From: G965267185 sp965267185
Lineage (GTDB): Bacteria > Pseudomonadota > Alphaproteobacteria > UBA6615
Assembly (NCBI GenBank): GCA_965267185.1
Contig: OZ253937.1
Location: forward strand, 930,001-994,000
DNA length: 64,000 nucleotides
Reading direction: 5' to 3'
The notes beneath the pieces are model-generated. The model had not been told where the DNA came from, did not search any database, and saw only the letters and a list, made by a program, of their open reading frames with translations. Made by a program: the position numbers and the translations under genes. The first letter of the stretch is position 1, and each line of letters begins with the position of its first letter. Of this stretch, positions 59,479-64,000 are shown one piece after another.

Positions 59479-60670
59479 GGCGGTCGCCTTCCTTCGGCCA
59501 TTGCCGGAACGTCAGGAAATCCCACAGGGGATATTCGTTTGCGTGCTCTAATAACGTCGGATCCGCGCTACCATCATCGCTGATCTCTGGATGCCGATAT
59601 TCGGCGAGTACAAATCCCGCGTCGCCGAGTAGTTCCATCGCGCGGTCCAGGGTCGGCGCCACGTTGAAGACCGGCCGGCGATATTCCGGTACGATCAGGT
59701 AACGCTGGCCGGCCTCCCCGCCATATCGGCCGGCGAGCCAGGCCATACCGTTGGGTTCCATCATGTGCAGTTGGCCACCGGTGCGAAGAATGCGGCCCAG
59801 AGCCGCTAAGAGGCGGCCGATACCATCCGTATCGGCCTTACCGTCTTCCGGTGACAACAGCAGCAGAAATATATCGGACATATAAATTCGGTCGAAGCTA
59901 CTTGCTTCCTGGGCGTCCAGCCAGTCCAAACCGGCATCCGGATCGGCGATGTGAACGAACTCAGCAACAGCGCCATAGTTCCGGCGGGCGCTGTCGATAA
60001 GCGGTTCGGCGGTGTCGATGCCGATGACATCGGCGCCCAGCCCGGCCAGCTTGGCGGCGAAATAACCATTGCCGCAAGCGAAGTCGAGAATACGTTCCCC
60101 AGCGATCTCCGCATCGCCGAAGTAGCGATCGAAGAAGGTCTCTTGAACCAACCGATATGGCGGCGAATGGATAGCGGTTCCGTCGTCGACGAATTTCTGA
60201 TCGTGCCACCAGCGCCAGCGCTCGCGCACGCGATTCCGCAGCAATGCCTGGCCGACACGCTGATGAAAAGTGCCGAGATGCGCATCGTCGAGCGGCGACG
60301 TTCGCGGTGCGAGAAAGCGCTCATATTCGTCCGCGCCATCGCGCAGCAAAAACAAATGCTCGCGCAGCAGCGCAAACAACGCTTCGCCACTTACTTCCCC
60401 ACCGTCGAACGAAGCTAAGCCGGTGGGGTCACCCCACAGCCCGGTTTCACCGGCAGATGCGGTGCGATCGCGGCCGTGGGCGGGTGCAAGGGCGTCGTGC
60501 CAAAGTTCCGCCGGCGCACCGGCCGCAAGTTCGGTAAACGCGGCGATTGCCGCGCCATCGAGTTCGATGTGACACCGCGTGCGCGGGTTCGACAATATCC
60601 AGGCGCCATCGACGCAATGAAGCAGGGCGTCGGTGCAGGCGCGGATGTTTTCGCTGCCGTTACCGGACAT
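59465..60670 (-). CDS. SAM-dependent methyltransferase with N-terminal extension
   Basis: A 401-residue protein. The class I methyltransferase domain starts near residue 190: motif I ILDFACGNGYFAAKLA (194-209), acidic IGIDTAEPLI, and later LGRILRTGGQLHMMEPNG. The N-terminal 180 residues are unusual: DGAWILSNPRTRCHIELDG, followed by a helical part, resembles the PqqD-type recognition fold (hydrophobic strand, LN/LDG turn, helix); this is inference. It starts directly after the aminotransferase stop (TGAATG), and it overlaps the next gene by 14 bases. Confidence 0.85.
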   Translation of the reverse strand: MSGNGSENIRACTDALLHCVDGAWILSNPRTRCHIELDGAAIAAFTELAAGAPAELWHDALAPAHGRDRTASAGETGLWGDPTGLASFDGGEVSGEALFALLREHLFLLRDGADEYERFLAPRTSPLDDAHLGTFHQRVGQALLRNRVRERWRWWHDQKFVDDGTAIHSPPYRLVQETFFDRYFGDAEIAGERILDFACGNGYFAAKLAGLGADVIGIDTAEPLIDSARRNYGAVAEFVHIADPDAGLDWLDAQEASSFDRIYMSDIFLLLLSPEDGKADTDGIGRLLAALGRILRTGGQLHMMEPNGMAWLAGRYGGEAGQRYLIVPEYRRPVFNVAPTLDRAMELLGDAGFVLAEYRHPEISDDGSADPTLLEHANEYPLWDFLTFRQWPKEGDRHAHA

Positions 60671-61981
60671 TCATTCGTGCTCCCCGCCATTTCCCGCCGA
60701 AAACGACGGCAGGCCGAGGCTATTCAGTTTGCTCTGCACTGCAGCGGAATCGAAGGTATCGGCTGTGATCGTATCCTTCATGATCAACAGCGATTGACGA
60801 ATGCGTTCTTCGGATTCGGTACCGATCGATAAGCGCACAAACCGGCTGGTGCTCTCGCCGTAGGCCAAACCCGGTACCACCGCGATCCCTTTGTTGAGCA
60901 ACATGAACAGGGAAAAGTCGAGTGACGAGCCCGGGAAGTCGTCGAGCGATACGAAGAAATAGAACGTCGACGAACCGTCGAGCCGAGCGAGTCCGGCCTC
61001 ATCGATCAACTGAGACACGCGGTGGCGTTTTTCCACCACCTCGCGCACCTGGGGCAGGGTGATGGCGGTTATCTGGTCGAAATATTGCGCCAGATAGTAA
61101 ACCAGAATCGACGGCGCACAGGTGATGATATGCTGGTTCAGCTTCAACATCCGGTCGATAAGAGGCGGCGACCCAATGGCATAGCCGACGCGCCAACCCG
61201 ACATGCCCATATTCTTCGACAGCGAGTTGACAACGATGACCCCATCTTTGTCGGGCACCAACGATGCCATCGACGTAAAGCCGTCGCCGCTCACGAAATC
61301 GCTGTAGGCTTCATCGACCAAGATATAGACGCCGCGCTGACGGCAAAGCGCATACAGCGCCTGCAAGTCGTCGCGGCTGTATAGGCGCCCCGCCGGATTA
61401 TTCGGATTATTGATCACGACCATGCGGGTATGCGGGCCGATATGTTGGCTGAAATCGCCGACCGGCGTGTCGTAAGGAATGAACCGCGGCCTGGCACCGA
61501 CCAATTGAACCTGCTCAGGGTAGCTGAGCCAGGCGGGTTCGTGAATCAGCACGTCATCGCCAGGGTCAAGAGTCGCCTGCATGGCCATGAAAATGGCTGG
61601 TTTTGAACCTGCGGTAATCAGCAGCTCGGAATCGGAATCGACCAGCGCGTTGTAGTGGCGCAGATAATATTCGGCGATTTTAGCGCGCAACTCTGGAATG
61701 CCGCGGCTATCCGAATAGTGATAGCATTTGTTTATATCCAGCTTTTTGAAATCGAACAGCGGAATGTCGAAAAACGCCTCGCCGAGCGATAGCGCAACGA
61801 TATCGTGCCCGCGTCGCTTCAAGTCATAGACCAACTGGTTAATATAAATCGACAACGCCTGCGGAACGGCTTCGACCCGTGCGCTGAACTTCATGTCTGG
61901 CAGCGGCGAATTGGCAAGCCTTGGCTCGTCAACAGCTCGCTGGTTTTCGAAGCCCTGCAAAGTGGCATGCGCCGCGGTCAT
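60671..61981 (-). CDS. Class I/II PLP aminotransferase
   Basis: A 436-residue aminotransferase of the aspartate aminotransferase superfamily. PLP Lys256 lies in SLSKNMGMSGWRVGYAIG; NNPNNPAGRLY (191-201), DEAYSDFV and FVRLSIG (carboxylate-binding Arg) are present. It overlaps the ligase gene by four bases (ATGA), and it is followed without a gap by the methyltransferase. It should convert a 2-oxo acid to an amino acid, or make a beta-replacement/condensation product. Its place in the operon suggests it supplies the amino group of the carrier-bound unit. Confidence 0.92.
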   Translation of the reverse strand: MTAAHATLQGFENQRAVDEPRLANSPLPDMKFSARVEAVPQALSIYINQLVYDLKRRGHDIVALSLGEAFFDIPLFDFKKLDINKCYHYSDSRGIPELRAKIAEYYLRHYNALVDSDSELLITAGSKPAIFMAMQATLDPGDDVLIHEPAWLSYPEQVQLVGARPRFIPYDTPVGDFSQHIGPHTRMVVINNPNNPAGRLYSRDDLQALYALCRQRGVYILVDEAYSDFVSGDGFTSMASLVPDKDGVIVVNSLSKNMGMSGWRVGYAIGSPPLIDRMLKLNQHIITCAPSILVYYLAQYFDQITAITLPQVREVVEKRHRVSQLIDEAGLARLDGSSTFYFFVSLDDFPGSSLDFSLFMLLNKGIAVVPGLAYGESTSRFVRLSIGTESEERIRQSLLIMKDTITADTFDSAAVQSKLNSLGLPSFSAGNGGEHE

Positions 61982-63540
61982 CCGGCACCTCCACTGGCAA
62001 TCTGCTCGGCGAGAAAGTGTTTGCGAACCTTACCACTTGCGGTTCGGGGCACTTCGGTTATGGCGGATACCGCCTCGGGCCATTTGTAGCGCACCAGGCT
62101 GTTGCGCAACCAAGTGCCGAAGCTGTCGATGGTCGCATTGGATTCACCGTCATCGACGAGGCGGAGCAGCAGGTTATAGCTTTCGCCGTAAAAGTCGTGA
62201 GCGAGGCCCACCGCGATGGCTTCCTCGACAGCGGGGTGACGCTCGGCCAATGTCTCGATTTCGCGCAGCGGCACCATATAGCCGCCCTTTTTGATGATGT
62301 CGCGCAGGCGGCCACCAAGAACCAGCAGATCTTCTGATGTCAGTTCGCCAAGGTCCCCGGTGGCGATAAACCCGGCATCGTCGATTTGGGTATCGAGGGC
62401 TCCGTCGGCGGTGAGGTAGCCGAGGAACATAAAGGGCGTTTTGGCTCGCACTTGCGAGAGCGGCTCATCACCCTGTGCAGCCGGATCGTCAGATGGTGCG
62501 GCGGCGAAATCCAATTCCACATAGGGCAACACAACACCGACCGAACCCTGCCGCCGCTGGGTTCTCGTATTCAATGTTTCCGATGTCAGGAAGGTGGTTT
62601 CGGAGAGGCCGTAATTCTCCAGCATGGGAATGTCGAACAGAGATTCGAACCGCTCCTTGATCGACAAATCGATGGGCGCCGTTCCAATGAAACATCCGCG
62701 CACACCGTGGAAACCGGAAACCGTTTCGTGGCGGCGCGTTCGCTCAGCGATTGACAGCAGGCCGCGGACAATTGTCGGTACCAGCCATAGGATGTTCACC
62801 TCGCAACGTTCGACGTCCTGCCAGAAGCTCAAGAAAGAACGGCCGGAAAAGGCCGGTGCAATCACCACGCTACCACCGACCGCAAGCGGGATAAGGCCCA
62901 GGTTAAACAGACCACCGAGATACGACATCGGCAGAATGTTAAAAAACCGGGCGCTGCTATCGAGAAACTCGTGAACATCGCAAAATGCTCGACCGCTCGA
63001 CCATAAGCGGTCGCCGTCGATAACCAGCGCACGCGGATCGCCGGTCGAGCCGCTCGTCGTCAAATATATCCGTGCCGAGCTGGACGGTGGTGCGGCAACA
63101 GCACCACCTGTACTGCACCAGTGAAAATTCCCATCAAGGGAAACCATGACCGTTTGCACTTTTTCGTCGCGGAGTGCATCGAGGATCGCGTCTTCGGTTG
63201 TCTCACAGACTAGGCACAAGACTGGTTTGACCAGCGTTACCCACCGCCGTACCTCGCGCGCCGTGGCTTCCGGCGCATAGGGGGCAAATCCCTGTCCGCC
63301 GTCCAGCGCGGCCAGAAAAGCCACCAGCGCTTCGACCGAGTTGGGCAATAGTGACATGATCGGACGTGTCGGCGATGCGCGATTGGCGGCGAAAAACCCG
63401 TTGCAGCTTTCGATCAGACAGAGCAATTCGCTGTAGCTCCAAGTCTTGAGGTCGCGCATGTCGAGGATAGCTGGCGCGGCGGGCTCAAGCCTTGCCCGGG
63501 CACGGATATCGTCGTGAAAGCGGGTCATCGCGACGGTCAC
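61978..63540 (-). CDS. AMP-forming acyl/aminoacyl ligase
   Basis: A 520-residue ANL-superfamily adenylating enzyme. The P-loop TTSGSTGDPRA is at residues 161-171 (Arg where Lys is usual), the A5 motif is NYGLSETTFL, A7 is IATGDLG, A8 GRLRDIIKKGGYMV, and the catalytic Lys is in PRTASGKVRKHFL. It activates a carboxylic acid as acyl-AMP for transfer to CoA or, more likely here, to the carrier protein at 58400. The GTG start (63540) overlaps the upstream TGA (GTGA); ATG 63528 is an alternative. Confidence 0.92.
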   Translation of the reverse strand: MTVAMTRFHDDIRARARLEPAAPAILDMRDLKTWSYSELLCLIESCNGFFAANRASPTRPIMSLLPNSVEALVAFLAALDGGQGFAPYAPEATAREVRRWVTLVKPVLCLVCETTEDAILDALRDEKVQTVMVSLDGNFHWCSTGGAVAAPPSSSARIYLTTSGSTGDPRALVIDGDRLWSSGRAFCDVHEFLDSSARFFNILPMSYLGGLFNLGLIPLAVGGSVVIAPAFSGRSFLSFWQDVERCEVNILWLVPTIVRGLLSIAERTRRHETVSGFHGVRGCFIGTAPIDLSIKERFESLFDIPMLENYGLSETTFLTSETLNTRTQRRQGSVGVVLPYVELDFAAAPSDDPAAQGDEPLSQVRAKTPFMFLGYLTADGALDTQIDDAGFIATGDLGELTSEDLLVLGGRLRDIIKKGGYMVPLREIETLAERHPAVEEAIAVGLAHDFYGESYNLLLRLVDDGESNATIDSFGTWLRNSLVRYKWPEAVSAITEVPRTASGKVRKHFLAEQIASGGAG

Positions 63541-64000
63541 AGCAGAACCTCTCCCGCATCGATCAGCATTTCGCCATCGACCCTTAGCGTCGGCTCGCGG
63601 AGCACGAAGTCGAGGTGGAACGGCACGTCGTTGGTACCGCCTACGGTCGCGTTCGAGCCGAAACCGAAATGAACGCAGCCGAACGCACCCTCGTCGGTCA
63701 ACATGTTGCCGGTCAGATCGGCCGCCGGATTAAGGCCGATACCGCACTCGCCCAAAATATAGGCGTTGGCCGAGCCGACGCGCTCGAACAAGCCGGTCAA
63801 GCGGGTATGAAGGGCATCGTTTTCGGTGGCGATATCGCACATCTTCCCGTCACGCACCTCGAGCGTGACCGGAGTCGATAGAAGGCCGACTTCGCGGCAA
63901 GGAATGGAGCCGTCGACGACAATCGTGCCATTCGAGTCCGTTTCGACCGGCGAGATATTGGCTTCAATATCCGGCGGCGAGCCCAATGCGCCTGGCACAT
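63537..64000 (-). CDS. M29 aminopeptidase / NicX-like metalloprotein, 5' end outside window
   Basis: The C-terminal 154 residues of a protein cut by the right edge; the frame is open to base 64000. Segments GECGIGLNPAADLTGNMLTDEGAFGCVHFGFG and GGTNDVPFHLDFVL are the metal-ligand regions of the M29 aminopeptidase family, which also includes 2,5-dihydroxypyridine dioxygenase (NicX). In a biosynthetic operon this fold could act as an amidase or metal-dependent oxygenase. It overlaps the ligase by four bases, so it is part of the same operon, which continues to the right of the window. Confidence 0.8.
   Translation of the reverse strand, partial: VPGALGSPPDIEANISPVETDSNGTIVVDGSIPCREVGLLSTPVTLEVRDGKMCDIATENDALHTRLTGLFERVGSANAYILGECGIGLNPAADLTGNMLTDEGAFGCVHFGFGSNATVGGTNDVPFHLDFVLREPTLRVDGEMLIDAGEVLL

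Overview
The window looks like a chromosomal segment of a high-GC alphaproteobacterium, probably of the Rhodospirillales type. The main evidence is the recG / sdhE / mfd neighbourhood, a Mfd whose motif II reads DEEQ, DUF502 and DUF4126 membrane proteins, PEP-CTERM proteins, and many genes for degrading small organic molecules (two luciferase-like flavin monooxygenases, several amidohydrolases, Fe(II) oxygenases). Species cannot be fixed from sequence alone. No transposase, integrase, phage gene, rRNA or CRISPR array was seen.

Layout. 1-7500: end of a beta-propeller-like protein, a PEP-CTERM surface protein, a 50-residue membrane protein, formate-tetrahydrofolate ligase, then a minus-strand group of oxaloacetate-decarboxylase-like lyase, C45 acyltransferase and Gfo/Idh dehydrogenase. 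7600-20950: a scattered metabolic region with polysaccharide deacetylase, amidohydrolases, amidase, SDR, cupin, a DUF559 gene flanked by inverted repeats, a hydrolase with an altered nucleophile, a luciferase-like monooxygenase, a hydrolase-cyclase fusion, an IPNS-like oxygenase, a Rieske/unknown/amidohydrolase operon and an AAC(3)-I-like acetyltransferase. 20978-25018: a giant secreted RTX / seven-FG-GAP protein. 25280-35844: lipoprotein esterase, CmcJ-like oxygenase, barbiturase/cyanuric acid hydrolase family enzyme, TauD-like dioxygenase, a CBS-domain PLP synthase, a second PEP-CTERM protein, a second luciferase-like monooxygenase, an HMGL-family carboxyltransferase and a cupin. 36040-37861: a split aerotaxis-like pair (PAS protein plus membrane transducer).

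38198-49440 holds a beta-hydroxyacid dehydrogenase, CocE-type hydrolase, an orphan TRAP binding protein, a BON-domain protein, a sugar-type dehydrogenase, a divergent protein kinase, DUF4126, several unknowns and a two-domain Usp. 49598-49861 carries two tRNA-Leu genes (GAG and CAG anticodons). 50024-57504 is housekeeping: DUF502, recG, sdhE, mfd and a FrnE-like DsbA protein. 

58400 to the right edge is a tightly overlapping minus-strand operon: M29/NicX-like metalloprotein (cut by the edge), AMP-forming ligase, PLP aminotransferase, methyltransferase with an extra N-terminal domain, AAC(3)-family acyltransferase and a free-standing acyl carrier protein. This is the best candidate in the window for an undescribed system: a compact carrier-protein pathway that activates, aminates, methylates and transfers a small acid, either to a natural product or to a surface glycan. 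Its upstream end lies outside the window.
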